Positions 7,731 through 17,030 of a DNA stretch of 64,000 bases are shown here, one piece after another (the stretch's first letter is position 1; the number at the start of each line of letters is the position of its first letter). Under the pieces are notes generated by a model. The model ran no database searches, was not told the origin of the DNA, and saw only the letters and a list, made by a program, of their open reading frames with translations. The position numbers and the translations under genes were made by a program. The stretch comes from Erythrobacteraceae bacterium (GTDB lineage Bacteria > Pseudomonadota > Alphaproteobacteria > Sphingomonadales > Sphingomonadaceae), in NCBI GenBank assembly GCA_024642525.1, contig JAHEAX010000059.1, positions 334,148 to 398,147 of the forward strand. Direction: 5' to 3'.

Positions 7731-8594
7731 TCAGCCCTGTTCGCTTCTGCCAATCGGCACAGGTCCCTTAAACGTATGGGTGACATATGGGAAAGGAATC
7801 TCGATCGCGGCATCATCGAGTGCGCGCTTGATTGCCCGGATGACCGCATCCCGCGTCACCCACATGTCGCGCGGTTTCGAACCTGCCCACCAGCGCACAG
7901 TGAAATCGACAGAGCTTGAGTTGAACTCGCTGGCAAAGACATCAATGCCCTTTGCACTGTCGATCCCTTCGACACTCGCCACAGCATCGCGGATGACCTT
8001 GGCTGCATGGTCGAGGTCGGTGTCGTATGAAACACCGGCGATGACGTCATGACGGCGCTGGGTTTCATCAGTCAGTATCTGCACGGGGTTCTTGAACAGC
8101 ATGGAATTGGGGACCAGCGTCACCTCGCCCGACAGCTTGCGAATATAGGTTTCGCGCAAGGTGATATGTTCCACCTTGCCGGAAATACCTTCGCACTCGA
8201 TCACATCGCCGATACGCATTTTTTCGCGCAGCATGATCAACACACCGGCGAGAAAGTTTTCGAATATATCCTGAAACGCAAAGCCGATTGCCACTGCACC
8301 AATGCCAAGCCCGGCAATAAGGCTGGCTGGTGTGAAACCGGGCAGCATGATGACCAGCGCCATCATCAAGCCGACCAGCCAGATACCCAGTTTAACGATC
8401 GTGTCGATGAGGTTCTTGAGGCTTGGCCTGATGCTGCTCTTGCCGGTAAGCGCATCCGCAATCCTGACCGCAAACCGCGCGATGATCGCAGTGATCAGCA
8501 GCACGATGAAGGCAATGGCGAGGCTTGGCAGCGATGCAACGAAACCCTCAGCCATGCTGCGCAGCTGGCCGACGATTGTATCTACATAATTCAC
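7731..8594 (-). CDS. mscS: Small-conductance mechanosensitive channel (MscS family)
   Basis: A 287-residue MscS-type channel of the inner membrane that opens under hypo-osmotic stress. Three N-terminal transmembrane segments are visible. The pore-lining third segment reads LGIGAVAIGFAFQDIFENF, with alternating Gly/Ala. The beta domain follows with REKMRIGDVIECEGISG. Length matches E. coli MscS (286). The start is GTG at 8594. The Shine-Dalgarno-like GGGGAG that precedes it by about 10 bases is one arm of a perfect 9-bp inverted repeat, which could hide the ribosome site. Confidence 0.95.
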   Translation of the reverse strand: MNYVDTIVGQLRSMAEGFVASLPSLAIAFIVLLITAIIARFAVRIADALTGKSSIRPSLKNLIDTIVKLGIWLVGLMMALVIMLPGFTPASLIAGLGIGAVAIGFAFQDIFENFLAGVLIMLREKMRIGDVIECEGISGKVEHITLRETYIRKLSGEVTLVPNSMLFKNPVQILTDETQRRHDVIAGVSYDTDLDHAAKVIRDAVASVEGIDSAKGIDVFASEFNSSSVDFTVRWWAGSKPRDMWVTRDAVIRAIKRALDDAAIEIPFPYVTHTFKGPVPIGRSEQG

Positions 8595-8604
8595 GTGTTT
8601 TGAA

Positions 8605-8630
8605 CTCCCCGTTTGCCGTGCAACGGGGAG
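8605..8630 (-). repeat. Perfect 9-bp hairpin between the VOC gene and mscS
   Basis: CTCCCCGTT (8605-8613) and AACGGGGAG (8622-8630) form a perfect stem with an 8-base loop. On the transcribed minus strand the distal arm carries GGGGAG, the best Shine-Dalgarno candidate for the GTG start of mscS. It may act as a weak terminator or attenuator after the hpd-VOC operon (no strong T-run follows) or as a translation-limiting structure for mscS. Confidence 0.55.
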
Positions 8631-8671
8631 TGAGGGGCTATTGTTCCGAAATAGTCAGCTAGCGGGCCGGC

Positions 8672-9229
8672 CTATTCGTTCGCGGAATGCAGCCAGTCTG
8701 CGTGGCGCGGGGCCTTTTTGGTCAGGCTCCATTCTTCGAGCATCGGCATCGCAACCCGCTTCAATTCGGCATATTGTTCGTCAGTGCCGATGTCGGCTGC
8801 TAGCTCCACCCGGTGGCCGTTGGGGTCGAAGAAATAGATCGACTTGAAAATGCCGTGATGCGTGGGTCCGAGCACGTCGATGCCCTGGCTAACGATATGC
8901 TCCTTGGCGGCGAGCAGTTCTTCTTCCGAGCCCACGCGGAAGGCCAGATGTTGCACCCATGCAGGGGTGTTTTCATCGCGGCCCATTTCCTTCTGGTTGG
9001 GCAGCTCGAAAAAGGCGAGAACATTGCCGTTACCTGCATCGAGAAACACGTGCATATACGGGTCATATTCACCGGTCGAAGGCACTTTGTCTTCGGAAAA
9101 AGCCGAGGTGTATTCCATGCCCAGAACGCGGTCATACCATTCGACCGTTTCCTTGGCATCCTTGCACCGGTAGGCCGCGTGATGCACGCCTCCCAGCTTG
9201 ATCGGATGGGTTTTGGTAGCTGCGGTCAT
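8672..9229 (-). CDS. VOC-family (glyoxalase/extradiol dioxygenase-like) protein
   Basis: A 185-residue vicinal oxygen chelate protein. The first beta-alpha-beta module begins at GGVHHAAYRCKDAKETVEWY (residues 13-32), with its candidate metal His. The second contains VQHLAFRVGSEEELLAAKEH and ends in SIYFFDPNGHRVELAAD, which carries the metal Glu. The ATG overlaps the stop of the upstream hpd gene (TGATG), so the two are translationally coupled. This implies a role in tyrosine or homogentisate breakdown, or in handling a product of it. The exact reaction cannot be told from motifs. Confidence 0.85.
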   Translation of the reverse strand: MTAATKTHPIKLGGVHHAAYRCKDAKETVEWYDRVLGMEYTSAFSEDKVPSTGEYDPYMHVFLDAGNGNVLAFFELPNQKEMGRDENTPAWVQHLAFRVGSEEELLAAKEHIVSQGIDVLGPTHHGIFKSIYFFDPNGHRVELAADIGTDEQYAELKRVAMPMLEEWSLTKKAPRHADWLHSANE

Positions 9230-10344
9230 CAGGCAATCTCCGCGTTTTTCTGGCCAGCACCGGTGTTGATTGCGCCGCGCTTTAATTGGTCAGCTTCGAT
9301 TGATTTGAACAAGGCTGTGAAGTTGCCTTCGCCAAAGCCTTCATCCTTCTTGCGCTGGATGAATTCGAAAAAGACGGGGCCGATTGTGGTCTGTCCGAAA
9401 ATCTGCAGCAGCAGACGCGGGTCGTTATTCTCGGTCGAACCGTCCAGCAGAATCCCGCGCTTTTGCAATTCTTCCACCGGCTCGCCATGGCCGGGCAGAC
9501 GTTCTTCCAGCATTTCGTAGTAAGTCGCTGGCGGCGCGCTGGCGAATGGCGTGCCGGTTGCTTTCAACTTGTCCCACGATTCATACAGGTTCTGGCTGGA
9601 AAGCGCGATGTGCTGGATGCCTTCGCCATTATATTCGCGCAGATATTCCTCGATCTGGCCGCCGCCGCCTGCGCCTTCTTCATTCAGCGGGATGCGGATC
9701 TTGCCATCAGGTGCAGTCATCGCCTTAGAGGTGAGGCCAGTATATTCGCCCTTGATGTCGAAATAGCGGATCTCGCGGAAGTTGAAGATACGTTCGTAGA
9801 ACGAAGCCCAATGGGCCATCCGGCCACCATAAACATTATGCGTCAGGTGGTCGATAACCTGCATTCCCGCGCCGACCGGGTGGCGGTCCACGCCTTCTTC
9901 GTAAATGAAGTCGATGTCGTAAATGGACAGGCCATCGCCGTTTTCATCGGCATAACGGTCGATCAGATAGATCAGCGAATGGCCGATTCCGCGGATTGCT
10001 GGGATGCGCAGTTCCATCGGGCCGGTTTGCGTTTCGGCTGGCTCTGCACCGCGGGCGAGCGCTTCTTCGTAGGCCTTTTTCGCATCGCGGACGCGGAAAC
10101 CCATACCGCAGGCAGACGGGCCGTGTTCTGCCGCAAAATAGGCAGCAGGGCTTTTCGGTTCGTAATTGGCGATGAGATTGATACCGCCCTGGCGCCACAG
10201 CTGGACGTCCTTCGACCGGTGGCGCGCAACCATGGTAAATCCCATGGCTTCAAAAACAGGCTCCAGCTTGCCCTTTGCAGGGGCACTGAACTCGACGAAT
10301 TCGAAGCCGTCGAGGCCAATCGGGTTTTCGAAAAGGTCGGCCAT
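9229..10344 (-). CDS. hpd: 4-hydroxyphenylpyruvate dioxygenase
   Basis: A 371-residue Fe(II) enzyme converting 4-hydroxyphenylpyruvate to homogentisate in tyrosine catabolism. The C-terminal catalytic VOC domain shows the metal ligands in the expected motifs: H166 (IDHLTHNV), H245 (GIQHIALSS) and E327 (FFEFIQRK). The gating C-terminal helix with [18 protein letters not shown] is intact. Length and order of domains match bacterial HPPDs. It is the first gene of a two-gene leftward operon with a VOC protein and diverges from an acyl-CoA dehydrogenase gene. Homogentisate 1,2-dioxygenase and its partners are not in this window. Confidence 0.96.
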   Translation of the reverse strand: MADLFENPIGLDGFEFVEFSAPAKGKLEPVFEAMGFTMVARHRSKDVQLWRQGGINLIANYEPKSPAAYFAAEHGPSACGMGFRVRDAKKAYEEALARGAEPAETQTGPMELRIPAIRGIGHSLIYLIDRYADENGDGLSIYDIDFIYEEGVDRHPVGAGMQVIDHLTHNVYGGRMAHWASFYERIFNFREIRYFDIKGEYTGLTSKAMTAPDGKIRIPLNEEGAGGGGQIEEYLREYNGEGIQHIALSSQNLYESWDKLKATGTPFASAPPATYYEMLEERLPGHGEPVEELQKRGILLDGSTENNDPRLLLQIFGQTTIGPVFFEFIQRKKDEGFGEGNFTALFKSIEADQLKRGAINTGAGQKNAEIA

Positions 10345-10478
10345 GGTCTGTCATCCTGAACTGGTTACAATGGAAACTATATACAGCAATCACCGGGCCT
10401 TTGTCAAAGGGGCGGACTGCGGCGACCTGCATGAGAAAACCACCGCGAAATTTTCCGGTCATGATGTTAGGTAGCCTC

Positions 10479-11636
10479 ATGCAAGAGAACGAAGACCTGC
10501 AAGAGATTCGCCGGGCCGTGCGCGCCTTGTGCGAGGAATTCCCCGGTGCCTATTGGCGCGAGAAGGACCGCGAAAGGGCCTATCCCGGCGAGTTCGTCGA
10601 TGCTTTGACGAAGGCTGGTTTCCTCGCTGCTCTCATCCCTGAAGAATATGGCGGAAGCGGGCTGAAGCTGGATTCAGCCGCCGTCATCATGGAAGAAATC
10701 CAGGCATCAGGATGCAATGGGGCTGCCGCCCATGCCCAGATGTATGTCATGAACACGCTGCTACGTTACGGCAGCGATGCGCAGAAATCAGCCTATTTAC
10801 CGGCGATCGCTGCTGGTGACCTGCGCTTGCAGGCATTCGGCGTTTCAGAGCCGACCAGCGGAACAGATACCTTATCCCTGCGCACTTTCGCGCGGCGCGA
10901 CGGCGATGAATATGTAATCAGTGGCCAGAAGATATGGACCAGCCGCGCTGAACATTCCGACCTCATGATGCTGCTGGCGCGCACCACCCCGCGCGAGGAA
11001 GTGCAGACCAGAACCGAAGGGCTTTCGGTGTTCCTGGTCGACATGCGCGAAATGATCGGCAACGGCATGACCATCAAGCCGATCCGCACCATGATGAACC
11101 ATTCGACCACCGAGATTTTCTTCGACGATATGCGCATCCCCGCATCGGCGCTGGTTGGCGAAGAAGGGAAAGGCTTTCGCTACATCCTTTCCGGCATGAA
11201 TGCAGAGCGCATCCTGATCGGTGCGGAATGTATCGGTGATGCAAAGTGGTTCATCGAACGTGCCACCGAATATGCGAAATCACGCGAAGTGTTCGGCGCT
11301 CCAATCGGTTCGAACCAGGGTGTGCAGTTTCCCATCGCCCGATGCTACGCGCAAATGCGTGCGGCGGAATTGATGGTTCATCATGCAGCGCGCACCTATG
11401 ACGGCGGCGGCAATCCGGGCGCAGAAGCGAACATGGCCAAGATGCTCGCATCAGAAGCCAGCTGGGCTGCGGCAGACATGTGCGTGCAGACGCATGGCGG
11501 CTTTGGTTTTGCAGAAGAATACGATGTCGAACGCAAATTCCGTGAGGCGCGATTGTACATGGTGGCGCCGATTTCGACCAATCTCATTCTGAGCTATCTG
11601 GCCGAACATGTGCTCGGCCTGCCGCGTTCTTATTAG
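10479..11636 (+). CDS. Acyl-CoA dehydrogenase, 385 aa
   Basis: A complete acyl-CoA dehydrogenase family protein. Visible are VSEPTSGTDTLSLRTFARR (FAD/substrate loop), VISGQKIWTSRAEHSD, the arginine-bearing FGAPIGSNQGVQFPIA, and the C-terminal THGGFGFAEEYDVERKFRE. These resemble isovaleryl/short-branched-chain and medium-chain enzymes. The ATG at 10479 is preferred. The open frame extends to 10401, but those 26 residues do not fit the family N-terminus and have a poor ribosome site. It is monocistronic, diverges from hpd, and is separate in sequence from the paired dehydrogenases at 2.3-4.6 kb. Confidence 0.92.
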   Translation: MQENEDLQEIRRAVRALCEEFPGAYWREKDRERAYPGEFVDALTKAGFLAALIPEEYGGSGLKLDSAAVIMEEIQASGCNGAAAHAQMYVMNTLLRYGSDAQKSAYLPAIAAGDLRLQAFGVSEPTSGTDTLSLRTFARRDGDEYVISGQKIWTSRAEHSDLMMLLARTTPREEVQTRTEGLSVFLVDMREMIGNGMTIKPIRTMMNHSTTEIFFDDMRIPASALVGEEGKGFRYILSGMNAERILIGAECIGDAKWFIERATEYAKSREVFGAPIGSNQGVQFPIARCYAQMRAAELMVHHAARTYDGGGNPGAEANMAKMLASEASWAAADMCVQTHGGFGFAEEYDVERKFREARLYMVAPISTNLILSYLAEHVLGLPRSY

Positions 11637-11690
11637 GCCGTTTGAAATTACAGCTTGAATCGGGCGGTTAACTATGATTCTGGTAACAAT

Positions 11691-12008
11691 GTGACGCACG
11701 AAGGACACAAGATCAGCCTGCCGAAGGAAAAGGTGACCCAGGGGCTAGCCCTTGCGGTTCTGCTTCTCATCGGCGCGCTTGCCATTGTCGGCCCAAGCGG
11801 GCTGCTCGCATGGGGTGAAAACCTGCGCCTTCTGGACCAGCGCGAAGCACGCATTGCTGTGCTTGAGAAAGAACATGAAGCGCTGGCAAACCGTGTTGCA
11901 TTGCTCAACCCTGACCATGCAGACCCTGATATGGTCGGCGAACAGCTGCGCCGCGATCTTAACGTGGTGCACGAAGATGAAGTCGTTCTGATCCTCGATC
12001 ACGAATAG
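11691..12008 (+). CDS. FtsB/DivIC-like septum formation initiator
   Basis: A 105-residue bitopic membrane protein. A hydrophobic segment (about ALAVLLLIGALAIVGPSGLL) is followed by a heptad-rich coiled coil (LRLLDQREARIAVLEKEH) and the RVALLNPDHADPDMVGEQLR block typical of alphaproteobacterial FtsB/DivIC proteins. FtsB joins FtsL and FtsQ in the divisome. The gene lies just upstream of pdhA, a neighbourhood seen in other alphaproteobacteria. The start is uncertain. GTG at 11691 is preferred to the TTG at 11655, because the extra residues look unlike the family. Confidence 0.8.
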   Translation: MTHEGHKISLPKEKVTQGLALAVLLLIGALAIVGPSGLLAWGENLRLLDQREARIAVLEKEHEALANRVALLNPDHADPDMVGEQLRRDLNVVHEDEVVLILDHE

Positions 12009-12154
12009 TCTTTCGTGTGCGCCATGCGCGACATTGCCCTTACGGATTTCGTATGCACAGGCGTTGCGCAGGCCGCGCGGTTGCGCCATAGCCTTTGGCG
12101 TGTGGCGGGCTGCCAAGCGCCCCGCCGGATGCAGATAATTTGAGGATTCCAGCA

Positions 12155-13237
12155 TTGGCCAAACCCGCCCGGACACGCAAAGCCGCAGCCAAGCCGAATA
12201 CGGCGCAGGCAGATCCAGATTTTGTGCTGCACAGCCTTCAGGCCGCGCATGAAAAATCCCGGCGTTATGATGCCAGCGATGAAGAATTGATGGGCTTTTA
12301 CGAGCAGATGCTGCTCATCCGCCGGTTCGAGGAAAAGGCCGGCCAATTGTATGGTCTCGGTCTCATCGGGGGTTTCTGCCACTTGTACATCGGACAGGAA
12401 GCCGTGGCAGTCGGCCTTCAGTCTGCGCTGGCAGAAGGCAAGGACAGCGTCATCACAGGTTACCGCGACCATGGCCATATGCTGGCCTATGGTATCGACC
12501 CCAATGTCATCATGGCTGAACTGACTGGCCGCCAGGCCGGTATTTCCAAGGGCAAGGGCGGGTCGATGCACATGTTCTCGACCGAGCATAAATTCTACGG
12601 CGGACATGGCATCGTCGGCGCGCAGGTGGCGCTGGGCGGCGGGTTGGCTCTCGCCCATAAATATAACGAAGATGGCGGCCTGTGCCTCGCCTATTTCGGC
12701 GATGGCGCAGCCAACCAGGGCCAGGTTTATGAAACCTTCAATATGGCTGCGCTGTGGAACTTGCCGATCGTATTCGTCATCGAAAACAACGGATATGCCA
12801 TGGGCACCGCAGTAAAACGCAGCTCCGCCGAAACTGAATTTTATCGCCGCGGCACTGCATTTCGTATCCCCGGCATGGACGTAAACGGCATGGACGTGCT
12901 GGAAGTGCGCGCCGCTGCCGAATTGGCATTTGCCCATGTCCGCGCAGGCAACGGGCCGGTCCTCATGGAACTCAACACCTATCGCTATCGCGGCCATTCC
13001 ATGTCCGACCCGGCCAAATACCGCAGCCGCGAAGAAGTGCAGGAACAGCGCGATCACAATGACCCGATCGAGCGCCTGAAAAAGGAACTGATTGAACGCG
13101 GCAAGAGCGAGGACGACATCAAGGCGATCGACAAGGCAATCCGCGCCCGCGTGGCCCAGTCTGCGGATTTTGCAGAAACATCGCCCGAGCCGGAGCCGGC
13201 CGAACTGTATACTGATGTTCTGGTGGGGTCGTACTGA
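12155..13237 (+). CDS. pdhA: Pyruvate dehydrogenase E1 component, alpha subunit
   Basis: A 360-residue E1 alpha subunit. It binds thiamine diphosphate through [17 protein letters not shown] followed by VIENN, and decarboxylates pyruvate with the E1 beta subunit. Regions [13 protein letters not shown] and [16 protein letters not shown] carry the active-site His and the loop phosphorylated in mitochondrial homologues. The start is TTG at 12155, set by GAGGA eight bases upstream. An ATG at 12095 is in frame but lacks both a ribosome site and family similarity. The stop overlaps the ATG of pdhB by one base (TGATG). Confidence 0.96.
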   Translation: MAKPARTRKAAAKPNTAQADPDFVLHSLQAAHEKSRRYDASDEELMGFYEQMLLIRRFEEKAGQLYGLGLIGGFCHLYIGQEAVAVGLQSALAEGKDSVITGYRDHGHMLAYGIDPNVIMAELTGRQAGISKGKGGSMHMFSTEHKFYGGHGIVGAQVALGGGLALAHKYNEDGGLCLAYFGDGAANQGQVYETFNMAALWNLPIVFVIENNGYAMGTAVKRSSAETEFYRRGTAFRIPGMDVNGMDVLEVRAAAELAFAHVRAGNGPVLMELNTYRYRGHSMSDPAKYRSREEVQEQRDHNDPIERLKKELIERGKSEDDIKAIDKAIRARVAQSADFAETSPEPEPAELYTDVLVGSY

Positions 13238-14607
13238 TGGCGGTCGAACTGAAAATGCCCGCGCTTTCTCCTACGATGGAAGAAGGCACTCTGGCCAAAT
13301 GGCTGGTCAAGGAAGGCGATACGGTCGCGCCCGGCGATATTCTCGCCGAAATCGAAACGGACAAGGCAACGATGGAATTCGAAGCCATCGACGAAGGCAC
13401 CGTGGGCAAGATCATGGTGGCAGAGGGCACTGAAAACGTCCCCGTTGGCACAGTGATCGCGATGCTTTCGGGCGACGATGACGATAGTGCCGCTGCACCA
13501 CCGCCGGTCGAGGATGTTGCGGGCGAGGGCAAGGATGTTGGCCGCGAACCTTCGCAGGCTGAAGTGACAAAGCCCGTTCGCGCTGAACCCAGGGCCGATC
13601 CTGAAATTCCCCATGGCACCAACATGGCCACGGTCACCGTGCGCGAAGCCTTGCGGGACGGCATGGCCGAGGAAATGCGCCGCGACGAACGCGTGTTCGT
13701 GATGGGCGAGGAAGTGGCCGAATACCAAGGCGCCTATAAGGTTACGCAGGGCCTGCTCGATGAATTCGGTCCGAAGCGTGTGATTGATACGCCAATCACC
13801 GAATATGGTTTTGCCGGCATCGGGACTGGTGCTGCGATGGGCGGATTGCGGCCTATCGTGGAATTCATGACCTTCAATTTCGCCATGCAGGCAATTGACC
13901 ACATCATCAACTCTGCCGCCAAGACCAATTATATGTCCGGCGGCCAGATGCGTTGCCCCATCGTGTTCCGCGGACCCAATGGTGCTGCCAGCCGCGTAGG
14001 CGCGCAGCACAGCCAGAATTACGGCCCGTGGTATGCAAGCGTGCCCGGCCTGATCGTGATTGCGCCCTACGATTCGTCAGATGCGAAGGGCCTGATGAAA
14101 GCGGCCATCCGCTGCGATGACCCGGTCGTTTTCCTCGAAAACGAGCTGGTCTATGGCCGCAGCTTCGAACTTCCGGAACTGGATGACCATGTCCTGCCAA
14201 TTGGCAAGGCACGCATCATGCGCGAAGGTTCGGACGTGACAATCGTGTCCTATTCCATCGGTGTCGGCCTGTCGCTCGAAGCGGCCGAGGAACTGGCGGA
14301 GCAGGGCATCGAGGCTGAAGTGATCGACCTCAGGACCTTGCGCCCGCTCGATAAGCAGGCAGTGCTCGACAGCCTGGCAAAGACCAATCGCGTCATCGTC
14401 GCTGAAGAAGGCTGGCCAACCTGTTCGATTGCTTCGGAAATCGTCGCGCTGTGCATGGAAGAAGGTTTTGACCACCTCGATGCGCCGGTGCTGCGGGTGT
14501 GCAACGAAGATGTGCCGCTGCCATATGCGGCCAATCTGGAAAAGTTGGCATTGCTTGATACAGCGCGCATCGTCGCAGCAGCAAAGAAAGTTTGCTACGC
14601 GGAGTAG
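13237..14607 (+). CDS. pdhB: Pyruvate dehydrogenase E1 beta subunit with N-terminal lipoyl domain
   Basis: A 456-residue fusion. Residues 1-78 form a biotinyl/lipoyl domain with lipoyl Lys43 in [10 protein letters not shown]. An acidic/Pro-rich linker (about 85-125) leads into the transketolase-like E1 beta body starting near [18 protein letters not shown]. The lipoyl domain is nearly the same as that of PdhC at 63 kb. Such E1 beta fusions are known in several alphaproteobacteria (for example Sinorhizobium and Zymomonas) and add a swinging arm on E1. It is coupled to pdhA, and a long hairpin follows the stop. PdhC and LpdA are encoded 46 kb away. Confidence 0.96.
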   Translation: MAVELKMPALSPTMEEGTLAKWLVKEGDTVAPGDILAEIETDKATMEFEAIDEGTVGKIMVAEGTENVPVGTVIAMLSGDDDDSAAAPPPVEDVAGEGKDVGREPSQAEVTKPVRAEPRADPEIPHGTNMATVTVREALRDGMAEEMRRDERVFVMGEEVAEYQGAYKVTQGLLDEFGPKRVIDTPITEYGFAGIGTGAAMGGLRPIVEFMTFNFAMQAIDHIINSAAKTNYMSGGQMRCPIVFRGPNGAASRVGAQHSQNYGPWYASVPGLIVIAPYDSSDAKGLMKAAIRCDDPVVFLENELVYGRSFELPELDDHVLPIGKARIMREGSDVTIVSYSIGVGLSLEAAEELAEQGIEAEVIDLRTLRPLDKQAVLDSLAKTNRVIVAEEGWPTCSIASEIVALCMEEGFDHLDAPVLRVCNEDVPLPYAANLEKLALLDTARIVAAAKKVCYAE

Positions 14608-14620
14608 GCCGGAAACGAAT

Positions 14621-14656
14621 ACGCCGGCGATCGCGGTCTCGAGCGATCACCGGCGT
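14621..14656. terminator. Hairpin between convergent pdhB and tad genes
   Basis: ACGCCGG-C-GATCGC (14621-14634) pairs with GCGATC-A-CCGGCGT (14643-14656), a 13-bp stem with one mismatch and an 8-base loop. No T-run follows on either strand. Position between two convergent operons suggests a bidirectional transcription end or RNA 3'-end stabiliser. Confidence 0.55.
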
Positions 14657-14696
14657 CACGGCTCCCAGCCGCGCTATCCGCTTTGAGTCCGAAAGG

Positions 14697-15155
14697 TCAG
14701 GTCGCCGGAGGCACTACGGTTTCGACCACGAAAATCGGACGCGAATAATACAGCTTGGAGCCGGGAAGGTCGACGAATGGCAGCCAATCTTCCAGCGTAT
14801 ATTCGATTGTCAGGTTGATTTCCTTCGCGCCCACGATGCGCGAAACCGTCTCAGTTTTAGCCGTGACCGTTAGCTGATCGGTATCGAGCATATATGGCAT
14901 GCCGACTGCACTGCCGCGTACCACGGACTGGATGTCGGCATTGGTGACTTCGTTGCCCTTCTGGTATTCAACCATCACATAACGGCCCGCGTCAGAAGCC
15001 ACAGAACGCACTGCGTTGAAGTTTTGCATACGCTGGCCGACATGGAAAACGCCGATCATCATGGTGATGAGCAATGGTGCGAGAAGGGCGAATTCGACCA
15101 TCATCGCAGCCTTGGTGTCGCGGGCGAGGCGCGTTAGAAATTTTGGCTTGTTCAT
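14697..15155 (-). CDS. TadE-like pseudopilin/membrane protein
   Basis: A 152-residue protein with the TadE N-terminal signature: a short basic stretch, then MMVEFALLAPLLITMMIGVF as a single transmembrane helix with the conserved Glu. A periplasmic beta-rich tail of about 110 residues follows. TadE-type minor pseudopilins work with Flp/Tad pili in adhesion. It is last of three tad-type genes, and its ATG overlaps the preceding stop by four bases (ATGA). No tadA, cpaB or flp gene is in the window, so the pilus machinery must be elsewhere, or these proteins act separately. Confidence 0.85.
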   Translation of the reverse strand: MNKPKFLTRLARDTKAAMMVEFALLAPLLITMMIGVFHVGQRMQNFNAVRSVASDAGRYVMVEYQKGNEVTNADIQSVVRGSAVGMPYMLDTDQLTVTAKTETVSRIVGAKEINLTIEYTLEDWLPFVDLPGSKLYYSRPIFVVETVVPPAT

Positions 15156-15610
15156 GACAGCTGCACCGTCCGTTCAACGTCGAAATCGATCGCATCGCCA
15201 ATGCCGAAATCAGTCCACACAGGCACATATCGGTCCTGTAGCGACAGCTTGATATAGGAACTCACGATATCATCGGTGGCGCACTGATCGCGGGTCGCAA
15301 CCGTTGTTTCGCTGGCGTTGCAGCGAAAAAATCGCGTCACTGTTACCTGGCTGTCCTTAAGGTCCATCGATTTTTCGATGATACTTTCAACCGTAGTGGT
15401 TTCGGTGACGGCACCTTGTGCGGCTGCAAGGGCGATGATCTCGCCTTCGGCAGCAGCGGTCTGCAATTCGTGCTGGCGCGAGATGATCGTGCCTGCTTCG
15501 AACGTGCCCAGAGCCAGAATAAGCAAGACTGGCGTGACGATGGCGGTTTCAATCACCATCGTTCCGCGTTCATTGCCGAGCAGCTTTGTCGCCAGTTTCT
15601 TCATGATCAT
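15152..15610 (-). CDS. Second TadE-like membrane protein
   Basis: A 152-residue TadE-family protein with the N-terminal helix TMVIETAIVTPVLLILALGTF (conserved Glu in ETAIV) and a periplasmic domain containing two Cys (RCNASE, RDQCAT) that could form a disulfide. The ATG at 15610 is chosen because it overlaps the upstream stop as ATGA. A longer open frame upstream runs inside the previous gene. It lies in the middle of the coupled tadG-tadE-tadE operon. Confidence 0.85.
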   Translation of the reverse strand: MIMKKLATKLLGNERGTMVIETAIVTPVLLILALGTFEAGTIISRQHELQTAAAEGEIIALAAAQGAVTETTTVESIIEKSMDLKDSQVTVTRFFRCNASETTVATRDQCATDDIVSSYIKLSLQDRYVPVWTDFGIGDAIDFDVERTVQLS

Positions 15611-16896
15611 GCCACCATCTTCACTTTGGGTGTCGAAGTGCCGACATTCGTTGATTTGTTCGTCGGGCAAAGCGTTTCGAGCGTCGCGTTACCGCGAATG
15701 TCGATCGTATAGGCCGAGATCTGGAGGCACTGTGCCGTCACCGATGCAGTGCCGTTCACCTGCAGGTTGCCATCGGGCAGGTAAATCAGACCTTCGATCA
15801 GCGATTTCGAATTGCCGTTGAAGATGTGGCCAGGGTCGCCGGCGTTATTGTCACGTTCTTCAAACACCAGAATATCGGACAATTCGTCTGCCTGGTCGGC
15901 ATAGGGCCCGCCTGCAAAAGTGGCAGCTGATGGCGGGGTGAGAGTGAGCTTGTTGTCATTACCACTGCCGCCCAGCTTCATGCGCGCCCCGTTTCGAAGG
16001 ACGAACATGACCCCGGTGCCGGTGACGTTATAATTGGCCGTTAGGTCCAGCACGCCGCCATCGATCACGTAAATGCCGCTGGCGAGAACGGTGGTGCAGC
16101 TTACGACCAGGCCGTTGTAGGTGCCGGGTTTGAGCGAAGCCTGCTTGTTCTGACCCTTGCCCTCGCACGCATATTTTTGCGGCGTGTCGTTGGTTGGCGG
16201 GGTCAGGTCTGCGTAAATATCTTTCAGCACGCCTTCACCGACATTTTCGACGACGTCATCATCGTTTTCAGTTGGCGCGCTGATGCCGCCGCAGGCGACA
16301 ATCACGTCTGTTTCCACCGTGGCAGAACCATCAATGGTGATGGCGTCTTCATCGCAGGACAATGCAGCAAGGCCGCACTGCGCCTTCACCGTGGCGTTAC
16401 CGCCAATGGTGGTGCCGGTGCCTTCTTCAGTCAGCGAAACGAGGCATGCGTTGAAATCATAACCTTCGGCAAAGCTGGCCTGGGCAATTGCGCCAATGGT
16501 TGCAGCCTTGCCTGTCAGGAAGCTGCTGAAGGGAAGCTCGCGCGATGCCGACGCCGTGACGACGACACTGTTCTTCGTACCGCCGGCATAATCGGCAATC
16601 GTGATTGTGGGTTCGGTTGCAAATGCGGCAACAACATTGATGTTGGCATTGAATTCCTGAAGGGCGCGGACAGAATAATTATCCGCAGACTCGTCGCGCG
16701 CCAGTGCCCATGCGCCTGCATAGGCAGCCTGGTCGACCGAATGCTGCAATTCGCGCTTCCACATATACCACTGGGTGATGTCCACGCCGTATCCGGCACC
16801 GCCGATCAGCGCCGGAATACCCAGCGCGACAAGCAGTGTGGCGTTACCGCTCTTGTTGGAGCGGAGTTTTTCGAAAAAGCGACGGATAGCCCCCAT
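15607..16896 (-). CDS. TadG-like surface protein with repetitive beta-rich C-terminus
   Basis: A 429-residue protein. The N-terminal TadG signature GNATLLVALGIPALIGGAGY forms one membrane helix and is followed by DITQWYMWKRELQHSVDQAA, typical of Tad-domain proteins. The long outer part has recurring short patterns (GGNATV, DGSATVE, VNGTASV, RGNATLE) and scattered Cys, suggesting a right-handed beta-helix rather than the von Willebrand A domain found in many TadG proteins. It is first in a three-gene leftward operon. A probable role is assembly or anchoring of Flp-type pili or another surface structure. Confidence 0.8.
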   Translation of the reverse strand: MGAIRRFFEKLRSNKSGNATLLVALGIPALIGGAGYGVDITQWYMWKRELQHSVDQAAYAGAWALARDESADNYSVRALQEFNANINVVAAFATEPTITIADYAGGTKNSVVVTASASRELPFSSFLTGKAATIGAIAQASFAEGYDFNACLVSLTEEGTGTTIGGNATVKAQCGLAALSCDEDAITIDGSATVETDVIVACGGISAPTENDDDVVENVGEGVLKDIYADLTPPTNDTPQKYACEGKGQNKQASLKPGTYNGLVVSCTTVLASGIYVIDGGVLDLTANYNVTGTGVMFVLRNGARMKLGGSGNDNKLTLTPPSAATFAGGPYADQADELSDILVFEERDNNAGDPGHIFNGNSKSLIEGLIYLPDGNLQVNGTASVTAQCLQISAYTIDIRGNATLETLCPTNKSTNVGTSTPKVKMVA

Positions 16897-17030
16897 CGTT
16901 TGTACCTTCCCAGTCAGGATTACGTTCGATTAGACTTGCCCATATCTCATGTGTGGTAACCGCTTTCATAAACTGCATGGTTAACCAGGGATTACGGAGT
17001 TCATCAGCCGCACAAAACCGCTGATTGGCC

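Noticed and set aside
11999..13057. 352-codon open frame opposite pdhA
   Set aside because: Antisense to pdhA, with a His/Ala/Cys-rich product of no known family. A shadow.
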